DNA of 64,000 nucleotides from Allopontixanthobacter sediminis. GTDB lineage: Bacteria; Pseudomonadota; Alphaproteobacteria; Sphingomonadales; Sphingomonadaceae. The notes under the pieces are model-generated. The model worked only from the letters and a program-made list of their open reading frames with translations. It made no database searches and was not told where the DNA came from. The position numbers were made by a program, and so were the translations under genes. Positions within the stretch are counted from its first letter, which is position 1; every line of letters starts with the position of its first letter. Positions 32,811 through 41,990 of the stretch are shown one piece after another. The stretch is taken from assembly GCF_009828115.1 (NCBI RefSeq), contig NZ_WTYL01000002.1, forward strand, positions 992,001 to 1,056,000. Reading direction: 5' to 3'.

Positions 32811-33257
32811 ATGCGAAACGTCCTTGCCGCCTTGCTGACCGGAGTCATTTTCGGCGCGGGCCTGACCCTGTCCGATATGACCAATCCGGCGCGCGTGATC
32901 GCGTTTCTCGACTTGTTCGGTGCGTGGGATCCCACCTTGGCGTTTGTCATGGGCGGAGCGCTGGTTCCGTCCGCACTCGCCTATGTAGTGACCCGCCGGA
33001 TGCGGCGGCCGCTGCTGCACACCGCCTTCCATATTCCTGAGAACCGTACCCTGGACCGCCAATTGCTGATTGGCGGCGCTATCTTCGGTCTGGGTTGGGG
33101 CCTGGTCGGCTATTGCCCCGGGCCAGCGCTCGCAGGGCTGGCGCTCGGCGCGTGGCAGACCTGGCTATTTGCAGGAGCGATGTTGGCGGGCATGTGGCTA
33201 CACAGCGTCACCGACCTGCCGATCCTTCGCAGCCGTTCGGGCCTTGTGCGGAGCTAG
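32811..33257 (+). CDS. YeeE/YedE family sulfur-transport protein (second half)
   Basis: A 148-aa membrane protein with four helices and the second family motif [18 protein letters not shown] (residues about 92-109), whose cysteine matches that of YeeE. It starts 4 bases after the preceding half-transporter, and its stop overlaps the end of the convergent queuosine-precursor transporter gene by 4 bases. The pair with the BigR-like regulator forms a compact sulfur-response operon. Confidence 0.87.
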   Translation: MRNVLAALLTGVIFGAGLTLSDMTNPARVIAFLDLFGAWDPTLAFVMGGALVPSALAYVVTRRMRRPLLHTAFHIPENRTLDRQLLIGGAIFGLGWGLVGYCPGPALAGLALGAWQTWLFAGAMLAGMWLHSVTDLPILRSRSGLVRS

Positions 33258-33943
33258 AGCGGCTTGCGGTCGAGCGTCTTCGCCCAGGTCACGAACAGCG
33301 TGATCAGGAATGGCACCAGCAAGAAACTGAGCGCGACCTTCGCGAGCATCTGGCCGGCTATCAGCGAACCGATCGGAAATTCGCCGTAAAAGGCGAGCGT
33401 CACGAAAATCAGCGTGTCGATCGCCTGGCTGAGGGCAGACGCAATCGCTCCGCGCAGCATGATGCTGAAATTGCCGCCGCTGTCATTCTTCCCGCGCAGC
33501 CGCTCGAAGATCCAGACGTTGAGCAGTAGCGAGACGCCGTAGGCGACCGGCCCGGCCGCCATGATGCGGGGTGTCTGGGACAACACCCGCTCGAATGCGG
33601 AAATGTTTTCCGGAGGCATGTTCACGGACGGCGGCAACACCAGCACCAGCAAGACCAGCAACGCAGCCCCCGCGAGCGGCAGGAAACCCCAGAACACCAT
33701 CCGGTTGGCCATGGCCTGCCCGTGCAATTGCGCCACCGTGCTCGACAGGACCACCAGCATCAGGAAAGCAAAAATCCCCGCCTCGACCGCGAGCGGACCA
33801 AGCGCCACCTGCTTGAACCCGAGCACGCCGGCAATCACCGTCATTCCGCCGTAAATCAGCGCGAACACGAACAGCGATCGGGGGATGGCAGGCGGCGTTG
33901 GCGCTGGTGTCACGGTCGGCGCCGCAGATGAGGTGTCGTTCAT
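33254..33943 (-). CDS. YhhQ/VUT family queuosine-precursor transporter
   Basis: A 229-aa inner-membrane protein with six helices, of the vitamin-uptake-transporter/YhhQ family that imports 7-cyano- or 7-aminomethyl-7-deazaguanine for queuosine tRNA modification. Typical motifs are GPVAYGVSLLLNVWIFERLR and SALSQAIDTLIFVTLAFYG. The ATG at 33943 is chosen because the residues before it do not fit a membrane protein start. It diverges from a nucleoside transporter. I looked for a preQ1 riboswitch upstream and found none convincing. Confidence 0.85.
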   Translation of the reverse strand: MNDTSSAAPTVTPAPTPPAIPRSLFVFALIYGGMTVIAGVLGFKQVALGPLAVEAGIFAFLMLVVLSSTVAQLHGQAMANRMVFWGFLPLAGAALLVLLVLVLPPSVNMPPENISAFERVLSQTPRIMAAGPVAYGVSLLLNVWIFERLRGKNDSGGNFSIMLRGAIASALSQAIDTLIFVTLAFYGEFPIGSLIAGQMLAKVALSFLLVPFLITLFVTWAKTLDRKPL

Positions 33944-34074
33944 CGCGCCATGCCTATTGGCTGATATCGAAAAAGGGAAGTATCCCGCTGTGGATCGCTG
34001 CTGATAAGTCCATTTGACGCCAGCGCCGCAAAAGGCGAATAGCAACGCTTCTCTGTCGTTCCCCGAAAGCGCCC

Positions 34075-35385
34075 ATGCCCCTTTTCCTGAACAGCCTGAT
34101 CGGCGTAGTTGCAATCCTGTTTCTCGCCTTTCTGCTGTCGGTCGGCAAGAAGCGGATCAAGTTGCGGATCGTCAGTGCGGCCTTCGCGCTGCAATTGCTG
34201 ATGGCGTTCCTGGTGCTGGGGACGGACACCGGACGCCGGGTTATCCGGACCATGGCGGACGGGGTATCGGCATTGCTGTCCTATGCCAATGAAGGCACCG
34301 CCTTCCTGTTCGGGGCGGACAACCCACTGTCCAATACCTTTGCGCTCGGGGCGCTGCCGGTGATCGTGTTCTTCGCGTCGCTGGTCTCGATCCTCTACCA
34401 CCTCGGCATCATGCAGCGCGTGGTCCGCTGGGTCGGCGGGGCGATCGGCTGGATCACCGGCATCAGCAAGGTCGAGGCGCTCGGTGCGGCGGCGAATATC
34501 TTCGTCGGCCAGTCGGAAAGCCCGCTGGTGGTGCGCCCCTATCTCGCGGCGCTGACACCTGCGCGGCTGTTCACGCTGATGACGGTGGGCATGGCGGGCG
34601 TCGCCGGCACGATCCTGGCGGCCTATGCTGGGCTACTCGGCTCGGAATACCTTCCCTTCCTGCTCGCGGCGGCGTTCATGTCCGCGCCCGGCGGCATCCT
34701 AATGGCCAAGATCATCATGCCTGACGAGGACGAAGAGCCGCCAATGACGGAGGGCAAGATCGCGCTGCCGAAAGCACGGATCAGTTCGGAAGGGCCCGCA
34801 GCCCTGACCGAAAGCGGCCGGGCGCACGAAGTCGAAGTGGCCGAGACTTTTGAAGAAGGCACCAAGCCGGCCAACATCATCGAGGCCGCGGCCCAAGGCG
34901 CACAAACCGGCGTCAAACTGGCGGTTGCGGTCGGCGCGATGGTGCTGGCGTTCGTCGCGCTTGTGGCGCTTGCCAACGGTCTCCTCGGATCCGCGGGCGG
35001 GCTGTTCGGATATCCCGAGCTGTCATTCCAGCAGGTGCTGGGCTGGGTGTTCGCCCCGTTCATGTTCCTGATCGGCGTGCCGTGGACCGAAGCGGGCACT
35101 GCGGGCGGCCTGTTCGGCACCAAGATCGTCCTCAACGAATTCGTCGCCTTCATCGAACTCGGCCAACTCGGCCCTGAAGTCCTCAGTGACCGCAGCCGCG
35201 CCATCGTGACCTTTGCCCTGTGCGGCTTTGCCAATTTCAGTTCCATTGCTATTCAGATGGCCGTGACCGGCGGACTCGCGCCGAACCAGCGCCCGGTCAT
35301 TGCCAAGCTGGGTTTGCGGGCGCTTGCAGCGGGGTCCCTCGCCAATCTGATGAGCGCGGCGCTGGCCGGCCTGTTCATTCTTTAA
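34075..35385 (+). CDS. CNT family nucleoside transporter (NupC-like)
   Basis: A 436-aa concentrative nucleoside transporter using a cation gradient. Seen: the nucleoside recognition motifs VGQSESPLVVRPYL (about residues 143-156), LAAAFMSAPGGILMAKIIMP, and a C-terminal ALCGFANFSSIAIQMAVTGG. The family has eight or more helices and the length is normal. A hydrophilic loop at about 220-270 (DEDEEPP onward) is typical. It stands 12 bases before the dioxygenase-like gene and could share its transcript. Confidence 0.92.
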   Translation: MPLFLNSLIGVVAILFLAFLLSVGKKRIKLRIVSAAFALQLLMAFLVLGTDTGRRVIRTMADGVSALLSYANEGTAFLFGADNPLSNTFALGALPVIVFFASLVSILYHLGIMQRVVRWVGGAIGWITGISKVEALGAAANIFVGQSESPLVVRPYLAALTPARLFTLMTVGMAGVAGTILAAYAGLLGSEYLPFLLAAAFMSAPGGILMAKIIMPDEDEEPPMTEGKIALPKARISSEGPAALTESGRAHEVEVAETFEEGTKPANIIEAAAQGAQTGVKLAVAVGAMVLAFVALVALANGLLGSAGGLFGYPELSFQQVLGWVFAPFMFLIGVPWTEAGTAGGLFGTKIVLNEFVAFIELGQLGPEVLSDRSRAIVTFALCGFANFSSIAIQMAVTGGLAPNQRPVIAKLGLRALAAGSLANLMSAALAGLFIL

Positions 35386-35397
35386 CCGAGACACTTG

Positions 35398-36342
35398 ATG
35401 ACCGACATTACCTCCCAGTCCATCGCTTCCGTTTCGCTCGCCCGCCCGCTGGCGGATATCGCCGACGAACTGGGCCGCAGTTTCGCCGAGTTCGGTTTCG
35501 GAGTGGTGCGCGATCATGGTATACCGGCGGACCTGATCGCGCGGGCGGAAGAAATGTCGAAGCGTTTCTTCGCCCTGCCGGACGATGTGAAGCGCGCGTA
35601 CAAGATCGAAGGCGGCGGCGGTGCGCGCGGATATACGCCCTTCGGCACGGAGAAAGCGAAGGACGCGAAGGTCCACGACCTGAAGGAATTCTGGCACGTC
35701 GGGCGCGATCTGACTGCGGGCGATCCATTGGCGGAATACATGGCGCCCAACATCTGGCCGTCAGAGGTGTCCGGCTTCCAGGAAACGTTCGAGGAACTCT
35801 ACGCCGCTTTCGACAAGGCGGGGGACACCATCCTGCGCGCGATTGCGCTGCATCTCGGGCTGGCGGAAGATTTCTTCGTGGCGACGGTGGAGGACGGCAA
35901 TTCGGTGATGCGGCTGCTGCATTATCCGCCGCTGGACAGCGCGGAGGCAGAAGGCGCAATCCGCGCCGCCGCCCACGGCGATATCAACACCATCACCCTG
36001 TTGCTGGGTGCGGAAGAAGCAGGGCTCGAACTTCTGACCCGGCAGGGCGACTGGCTCGCGATCGATCCGCCAGAAGGCGCGCTGGTGGTCAATATCGGCG
36101 ACATGCTGGACCGTCTGACCAACGGAAAACTGCGCTCCACTACGCACCGCGTGGTCAACCCGAAGGGCGAAGCAGCGCACCGGGCGCGGTATTCGATGCC
36201 GTTCTTCCTGCACTTCCGGCCGGACTATGTGATCGAAACGTTACCCGGCTGCGTCGACAGCGAATCGAGCAGCGAAGTTCCGCCGCCAATATCGAGTCAC
36301 GAGTTCCTGTTGCAGCGCCTGCGCGAGATCAACCTCGCCTAA
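35398..36342 (+). CDS. Isopenicillin N synthase-like 2-oxoglutarate/Fe(II) oxygenase
   Basis: A 314-aa non-heme iron oxygenase. The iron ligands are H193 and D195 (HGD) and H250 (STTHRVV), and R264-x-S266 is the 2-oxoglutarate-binding pair. The N-terminal DIOX_N domain has FAEFGFGVVRDHGIP. It resembles the bacterial family acting on small organic acids, amino acids or purine-like substrates; the actual substrate is unknown. ATG 35398 is preferred over the TTG one codon earlier. A terminator lies 75 bases after the stop. Co-location with a nucleoside transporter might hint at a purine-type substrate, but that is speculative. Confidence 0.88.
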   Translation: MTDITSQSIASVSLARPLADIADELGRSFAEFGFGVVRDHGIPADLIARAEEMSKRFFALPDDVKRAYKIEGGGGARGYTPFGTEKAKDAKVHDLKEFWHVGRDLTAGDPLAEYMAPNIWPSEVSGFQETFEELYAAFDKAGDTILRAIALHLGLAEDFFVATVEDGNSVMRLLHYPPLDSAEAEGAIRAAAHGDINTITLLLGAEEAGLELLTRQGDWLAIDPPEGALVVNIGDMLDRLTNGKLRSTTHRVVNPKGEAAHRARYSMPFFLHFRPDYVIETLPGCVDSESSSEVPPPISSHEFLLQRLREINLA

Positions 36343-36417
36343 AGGCCTGCTTTTACACAGGCCGGAATCCTCGCGAATATTATTCTTCCTGATTGTTGCA
36401 TTGCAGCAACAGCGCGT

Positions 36418-36442
36418 AAACCCCTGCAAAAGGGGGGTTTTT
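36418..36442 (+). terminator. Intrinsic terminator before the TonB-dependent receptor
   Basis: AAACCCC pairs with GGGGTTT across a 9-base loop and runs into TT, giving a typical stem and U-tract. It should end the nucleoside transporter/dioxygenase transcript. The remaining 150 bases before the receptor gene are probably its promoter region. Confidence 0.7.
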
Positions 36443-36596
36443 ACCGGCTAAAAGTCGCGCAAGTATTGTTTCGTGAATATTGTCACGCTCCGGTAACAAA
36501 ACTTACTCTTTAGCGTCGTGCATCGGTCTTATCGGGACGTGACTATTCGTCTAACGCCCCAAACATCTACCGCGATCGTCACGCAAGGAACTCTAC

Positions 36597-39500
36597 ATGA
36601 AAATCAAATATCTCTTGGCGGCCAGTTTCGTCAGCCTGTCCGCAGCCGCAGTTCTCCCTGCGCCGGTAATGGCACAGCAGATCACGTCCGGTATCGAAGG
36701 AACGGTGTCCGCGGCCGATGGTTCCGCCATCCCTGGCGCGACCGTGACCGTGACCGATACCCGGACCGGTCAATCGCGTGAGCTGACCGCTGGCGCCGAC
36801 GGCCAGTTCCGCGTCGACAGCCTGATTACCGGCGGCCCTTACGAAGTGACCGCGACTGCGCCCGGCTATGAAGGCCAGACGGTCGAAAGCATCTTCATCA
36901 ACCTGCAGGGCAATTCGCAGCTGACCTTCTCGCTCAGCGATGCCGGTGCAGGCGAAGAAAACGTCATCGTTGTTTCCGGTACGCGCGTCCAGCTGTCGCA
37001 GCGGGCAATCGGCCCCGGCCAGTCGTTCGGCACCGAAACCATCGAAGCGTTCCCTTCGATCAGCCGCGACGTGCGTGACATCATCCGCCTCGACCCGCGC
37101 GTCAGCCTCGACCGTTCTGACGAAGTCGACCGCGTTTCCTGCCTAGGCGGCAACGACCGCACCAACGCCTTCACGGTTGACGGTATTGCCCAGTCCGACC
37201 TGTTCGGCCTGAACGGCACCCCTTTTGCCAGCCGCAACTCGCTGCCGCTTCCTTATGACGCCGTGCGCGAAACGTCGGTCGAATTTGCCCCGTTCGATGT
37301 ACAATACGGACAGTTCACCGGCTGCGCGATCAACGTCGTCACCAAGTCGGGCGGCAACGAATTCCACGGTTCCGCCTTCTTCACCTATGCCAGCGACAGC
37401 CTGCAGGGTGACAAGGCCGGCGGCGTCGATTTCGCAGGACAGCCTTACAAGGAAAAGCGCTGGGGCGCGACGCTGAGCGGCCCGATCATCAAGGACCGCC
37501 TGTTCTTCTTCGGTGCCTATGAAGAAACCGATCTGGCAGACAGCCAGGAAGAGGGCCCCCAGGGCGCCGGTTACCCGGAAGAACTGGATTTCGTTACTGA
37601 AGACCAGTTCAACCAGTTTTCCGATATCCTCAGCAATGTCTACGGTATCGAAAGCGGTGGCCTCGCAACCACCCTGCCGGAAAGCAGTGTGCGATATTTC
37701 GGCCGTCTCGATGCGATCATCAGCGACAGCCAGCGTCTTGAGGCGACCTACCAGAACCTCAAGGAAACCAACGTCGAGCCCGACGATTTCTCTGACCAGG
37801 GACGGGTATTCACCGGCCTGAATTCGTTCGAGGATGAAGGCACCGAAAGCGAATATTATTCGCTGCGCCTGTATTCCGACTGGTCGGATAATTTCTCCAC
37901 CGAACTCCGTGCGTCGCGCGCCATCGTGCAGGACGTCCAGGGACCATTCGGCGGTGGTGAAGCGCAGAGCGACAACCCGATCCCGCGTATCGTGGTCGGC
38001 GTCAGCGACGGCGGCAACGAGGGTTCGATCGTAGCCGGTCCGGGTTTCTCGCGTACTTCCAACGACCTCAAGACCACGGTCACCCAGTTCAAGGCTTTGG
38101 GCCGCCTCAATGCAGGCAACCACACCTTTACGGTCGGCGGTGAATACAACCAGCTCAAGGTCTTCAATCTGTTCGCGCAGAATTCGACCGGGACGCTCAC
38201 CTTTGCGAACCTGACCGATTTCGCCAACGGCCTGCTGACCAGCGGCACCGACACGTTCCCCAACGGGTCCGCGATCAACGCGGGTACGGCAGCGGGTGCC
38301 TATGGCAACTTCACCGCCAGCGGCGACATTAACGATGCCGCAGCAAACTGGAAGCGCAACACGTTTAGCGCCTATGTTCAGGATGAATGGCAGGCAACCG
38401 ACCAGCTCGGTATCGTCGCGGGCGTCCGCGTCGACTGGCTGTCCGGTAGCACGCCCGACATCAACCAGAACTTCGTGGACCGTTACGGTTTCTCCAACGC
38501 GGTTGGTTTCGGCAAGATCGATCCGGTTGTCCTGCCGCGTTTCGGCTTCACCTACGAAGTGGATAATTCGGGCTTCTTCAGCAACACCCAGATCAAGGGC
38601 GGCCTGGGCCGGTTCACTGGCGGCGATCCGGCGGTGTATTTCTCCAACGCGTTTTCCAACAACGGCTTCGCGGTGGGCTTCGGCCGTACCGGTACCTCGT
38701 CCTGTGGCCCCGCTGGGACCCAGCTCGATGTCACTCCGGGCGGGACCTTCACCGGTGTTCCCGACTGCGTAGTCGCTGCAGGCGGTGCGCAATCGGCCGG
38801 CGGTCTTGCCGACACCCAGTCGACCGATCCCGATTTCAAGATGCCGACTGTCCTCCGTGCCAACCTTGGTCTCTCGACCATGTTCGGTACCGAGAGCGGA
38901 TTCTTCAGCGATTGGCGCCTGAATCTGGACTTCATCTACAGCAAGTTCGTCGATCCGGTTGATTTTGTCGACCTTTCGCAAGTCGTGAACCCTGCGCTGG
39001 GCCTTAATGGTTTCACGGTCGACGGTCGCCCGATTTACCGTGCGATCGATCCGACTGCGACGGGATGCAACGCAGTGCTGCAGGATCAGGGCGGCATTCC
39101 GCCGACCTATACCGGTGTTACGGCGGCATGCTTCAGCACTGGCCGGGATGATGAAATCCAGCTGACCAATGGCAAGAGCTTCGAAAGCAAGATTGCTTCC
39201 GTAATCGTCTCGAAGTTCTGGAACCGCGGCATCCTGACCGATGGCGGCAGTGTTAACTTCAACCTCGGCTATGCTTACACGGATGCTGAAAACAACCGTT
39301 ATTCGAGCAGCTCGACGGCAACTTCGAGCTTCGACATCGTCGCGGCCTTCGATCGCCAGAATGTCGACGTGGGAACGGCGGAGTTCCAGACGAAGCACAA
39401 CTTCACCCTGGGCCTGAATTTCCAGGAAGAGTTCTTCGGTACGAACGCAACAAGCTTTGGTTTCGTGTTCGTCGCCCGTTCGGGTCGTCCATACTCGATC

Positions 39501-40022
39501 GTCCAGGATAACGTGAGTTCGAGCGTGTTCAACGACAGCGCCAGCGGCGACTTCAACTCGCTGCTGTACGTTCCGACCGGACCAACCGATCCAAACGTCG
39601 TCTATGCAGCTGGTGGTGGCCAAACCGCAGCCGATGCAGCCGCCGGGCTTGATGCCTTCATCAACGCCAACGAATGCATCAGCAAGTTCCGCGGGCAGAC
39701 GATTACCCGCAACAGCTGCACCAATCCGTGGTTCTACGATCTCGACCTGCGGTTCAGCCAGGAACTGCCCGGACCGGCGAGCTTCTTTGGTCTGACCGAC
39801 GACAAGATCAAGCTGTTTGCCGATTTCGACAACTTCCTGAACCTGATCGACAGCGGTTCGAATGTGTTCAAGCGCTACCGGTATTCCGAAGCGCCGATCC
39901 AGGCGAACTTCAACTCGGCGGGCCAGTACGTCTATTCCAACTTCCGGGATTACGGTGCGCCCCAGGTGCAGTCGAGCTCCTCGCTGTGGAAGATCCAGCT
40001 GGGCGTGAGCTACGAATTCTAA
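36597..40022 (+). CDS. TonB-dependent receptor with carboxypeptidase-like N-terminal domain (Oar-like)
   Basis: An 1141-aa outer-membrane receptor. A signal peptide (residues 1-26, ending VMAQ) is followed by a carboxypeptidase-regulatory-like beta-sandwich (about 30-112, IEGTVSAADGSAIPGATVTV), a plug domain (about 120-250 with NAFTVDGIAQ and INVVTKSGGNEFHGSAF) and a beta-barrel ending in aromatic SYEF, the usual outer-membrane C-terminus. Oar-type receptors of Sphingomonadales are used for large or protein-derived substrates. Its own upstream region and a hairpin downstream make it a separate transcript, followed by a TonB-like gene. Confidence 0.93.
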   Translation: MKIKYLLAASFVSLSAAAVLPAPVMAQQITSGIEGTVSAADGSAIPGATVTVTDTRTGQSRELTAGADGQFRVDSLITGGPYEVTATAPGYEGQTVESIFINLQGNSQLTFSLSDAGAGEENVIVVSGTRVQLSQRAIGPGQSFGTETIEAFPSISRDVRDIIRLDPRVSLDRSDEVDRVSCLGGNDRTNAFTVDGIAQSDLFGLNGTPFASRNSLPLPYDAVRETSVEFAPFDVQYGQFTGCAINVVTKSGGNEFHGSAFFTYASDSLQGDKAGGVDFAGQPYKEKRWGATLSGPIIKDRLFFFGAYEETDLADSQEEGPQGAGYPEELDFVTEDQFNQFSDILSNVYGIESGGLATTLPESSVRYFGRLDAIISDSQRLEATYQNLKETNVEPDDFSDQGRVFTGLNSFEDEGTESEYYSLRLYSDWSDNFSTELRASRAIVQDVQGPFGGGEAQSDNPIPRIVVGVSDGGNEGSIVAGPGFSRTSNDLKTTVTQFKALGRLNAGNHTFTVGGEYNQLKVFNLFAQNSTGTLTFANLTDFANGLLTSGTDTFPNGSAINAGTAAGAYGNFTASGDINDAAANWKRNTFSAYVQDEWQATDQLGIVAGVRVDWLSGSTPDINQNFVDRYGFSNAVGFGKIDPVVLPRFGFTYEVDNSGFFSNTQIKGGLGRFTGGDPAVYFSNAFSNNGFAVGFGRTGTSSCGPAGTQLDVTPGGTFTGVPDCVVAAGGAQSAGGLADTQSTDPDFKMPTVLRANLGLSTMFGTESGFFSDWRLNLDFIYSKFVDPVDFVDLSQVVNPALGLNGFTVDGRPIYRAIDPTATGCNAVLQDQGGIPPTYTGVTAACFSTGRDDEIQLTNGKSFESKIASVIVSKFWNRGILTDGGSVNFNLGYAYTDAENNRYSSSSTATSSFDIVAAFDRQNVDVGTAEFQTKHNFTLGLNFQEEFFGTNATSFGFVFVARSGRPYSIVQDNVSSSVFNDSASGDFNSLLYVPTGPTDPNVVYAAGGGQTAADAAAGLDAFINANECISKFRGQTITRNSCTNPWFYDLDLRFSQELPGPASFFGLTDDKIKLFADFDNFLNLIDSGSNVFKRYRYSEAPIQANFNSAGQYVYSNFRDYGAPQVQSSSSLWKIQLGVSYEF

Positions 40023-40051
40023 TCGCCCGCGGTTAGTATTGAAAGAAGCGG

Positions 40052-40080
40052 CGGCGGCACCCCCTGGGTGTCGCCGTTTG
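40052..40080 (+). terminator. Probable terminator after the TonB-dependent receptor
   Basis: CGGCGGCACCC and GGGTGTCGCCG form an 11-bp stem with one G-T wobble and a 3-base loop, followed by TTTG. It sits 30 bases after the receptor stop. Confidence 0.7.
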
Positions 40081-40144
40081 CGTTTGCAGACGCTAGGACC
40101 ATCTGTATCTTCGTGCGGTGTCGCGCATTCACAGGAGACCGGTC

Positions 40145-40864
40145 TTGAACGACAGCCCCCGATTTTCGGCAACGAAGCGCCGGCTCAAGCCCGGCACGCT
40201 GGTGCTGATCGGCCTGCTGCATCTGCTTGCATTCTACGGTCTGGTCCGGGCCTTCGCTCCGGACTTTACCGCCGGGGTCGAACGCTCGGTTGTCTCGGCC
40301 TTCACCGTGACGGTCACCACACCGGAGGAACCCGAAACGCCTGAACCCGAACCGGACGAAGGAGTTGCGGGCGATCCGGGCAAGGAAGCCGTACCGCAGC
40401 CCGTTACCGCACCTACCCCGAAGGTAGTCGTGAAGCCCGATCCGCCCGCACCGCGCGCCTCGTCAACTGGCGATGCAGTGACATCCGGCGCCAAGGAGGA
40501 GGGTGACGGCACCGGCGCGGCGGGGTCGGGACTTGGCACCGGCAGCGGGGACGGCGGCAGCGGACAGGGAGGCGTCGCTCCGACCAGGCCGGAGCATATA
40601 TCCGGCCAGATCGACAACGCGCGCGATTTTCCGGTGCCCGAAGGAGGGCGGCAGGCACGCCGCGGCAACGAGGTGATCGTGAAGGTTACGGTCGGCACCG
40701 ACGGCCGGGCTCGGAACTGTAGCATATACCAGCCCAGCCGCGATGCAGAGGCAGACCGCATCACCTGCGCGCTGGTGGTCGAGCGGCTGCGCTTCAAACC
40801 TGCGACAGACCGCCGCGGTAATCCGGTCGCCGCTCCTTTCTATTGGAAGCAGCGCTGGTTTTAA
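40145..40864 (+). CDS. TonB-like energy transducer protein
   Basis: A 239-aa protein with one N-terminal membrane helix (about residues 19-37), a long Pro/Glu/Gly-rich periplasmic linker with repeated GTGSGDGGSG-type stretches, and a C-terminal TonB domain (VKVTVGTDGRARNCSIYQPS ... RLRFKPATD). TTG at 40145 is chosen as start because AGGAG lies exactly 7 bases upstream; the in-frame ATG at 40118 has no such site. Placed directly after the large TonB-dependent receptor, it may serve as a dedicated energy coupler, which is inference. Confidence 0.88.
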   Translation: MNDSPRFSATKRRLKPGTLVLIGLLHLLAFYGLVRAFAPDFTAGVERSVVSAFTVTVTTPEEPETPEPEPDEGVAGDPGKEAVPQPVTAPTPKVVVKPDPPAPRASSTGDAVTSGAKEEGDGTGAAGSGLGTGSGDGGSGQGGVAPTRPEHISGQIDNARDFPVPEGGRQARRGNEVIVKVTVGTDGRARNCSIYQPSRDAEADRITCALVVERLRFKPATDRRGNPVAAPFYWKQRWF

Positions 40865-40958
40865 GACAGATTGCAAGTTACAGATCGGGCCGGTCACATG
40901 ACCGATACCGGCGCAGCCTGGCGCCGTGACAACAGCAGCTTGGAAGGCCGTGCCACCC

Positions 40959-41990
40959 GTGATTCATCCGATTATCCTGTGCGGCGGCAGCGGAACCCGG
41001 CTGTGGCCGCGCAGCCGCGCAGTGAAGCCGAAGCCATTCCTGCCGCTGGTCGGGAATGCGACCCTGTTCGAGGCGGCGCTGGCCCGCTGCGCTGATCCGG
41101 CGGTATTCGCGGCTCCGACCGTGGTCACCGGCCGCGATCACCTGGACCACGTGGCCGCCCAGTCGCGGGGCGTGGCGGGGGTGCAGATAATCGTCGAGCC
41201 AGCGGCCCGGAACACCGCTCCCGCAATCGCGCTGGCGGCGGCGCGGTTGCCGGCTGATGCGATCATGCTCGTCTGCCCTAGCGATCACCATATCGGCGAC
41301 GAGGCCGCCTTTGTGCGCGCTGCTCACGCGGCGGCAACGCTGGCGGCGGACGGCTGGATGGTCGCGTTCGGTATCGAGGCAAAAAGTCCCGAGACCGGTT
41401 TCGGTTACATCCTGCAGGGCGCGGCGATCGGACAGGGCGGTTACCGCATCGAACGCTTCGTGGAAAAGCCGGACCGGGCCCGGGCTGAGCAATTCCTGGC
41501 TGCTGGGGGCTACAGCTGGAACGGCGGGATATTCGCGTTCCGTGCAGGAGACTACCTCGCGGAACTGGGATGCCATCGGCCCGAGATGGCCCGTTTGGTC
41601 CGCAAATCGGTCGATGAGGGCATTGTGGACGGCGCGCATTTTCATCCGGACGCCAAGGCGTTCGCGGCCATCGAACCCGATTCCGTTGATTACGCAGTGA
41701 TGGAAAACACCGCCCAGGCCGCGGTGGTCGCGGCCGACATGGCTTGGTCCGACATCGGCAACTGGAACGCCTTGCAGGAAGCGCGCGCCCGCGACGACGC
41801 GGGCAACCATGTCACCGGCAGGGCCGAGCTGATCGATTGCTCCAACGTCATGGTCGAAAGCGACGGGCCGCGCGTTTCCGTGATCGGGTTGCACGACGTC
41901 GTTGTAGTCGTGGACGGTGACGAGGTGCTCGTCGTATCCGCCGCGGGGGCCCAGCAAGTGGGCAAGCTGGACGGAGCCAAGTTCCAGTGA
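40959..41990 (+). CDS. manC: Mannose-1-phosphate guanylyltransferase
   Basis: A 343-aa enzyme forming GDP-mannose from GTP and mannose-1-phosphate for exopolysaccharide or lipopolysaccharide sugars. Seen: the signature PIILCGGSGTRLWPRSRAVK at the N-terminus, PKPFLPL, FVEKPD, and ETGFGYI. It lacks the phosphomannose isomerase domain present in bifunctional enzymes; that activity is encoded by the next gene. GTG at 40959 is likely the start, since the family begins a few residues before the signature; GTG 40926 and 40950 are alternatives. Confidence 0.92.
   Translation: MIHPIILCGGSGTRLWPRSRAVKPKPFLPLVGNATLFEAALARCADPAVFAAPTVVTGRDHLDHVAAQSRGVAGVQIIVEPAARNTAPAIALAAARLPADAIMLVCPSDHHIGDEAAFVRAAHAAATLAADGWMVAFGIEAKSPETGFGYILQGAAIGQGGYRIERFVEKPDRARAEQFLAAGGYSWNGGIFAFRAGDYLAELGCHRPEMARLVRKSVDEGIVDGAHFHPDAKAFAAIEPDSVDYAVMENTAQAAVVAADMAWSDIGNWNALQEARARDDAGNHVTGRAELIDCSNVMVESDGPRVSVIGLHDVVVVVDGDEVLVVSAAGAQQVGKLDGAKFQ

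Noticed and set aside
33944-34074. Possible preQ1 riboswitch before the queuosine-precursor transporter
   Set aside because: I found no pseudoknot-forming stem with the A-rich tail expected of preQ1-I, nor the preQ1-II pattern. The region is short and shared with a divergent gene.
37143-40172. 1009-codon open frame antisense to the TonB-dependent receptor
   Set aside because: Very long, but rich in Val/Glu/Arg without domain signals. The opposite strand encodes a clear receptor with signal peptide and barrel end.
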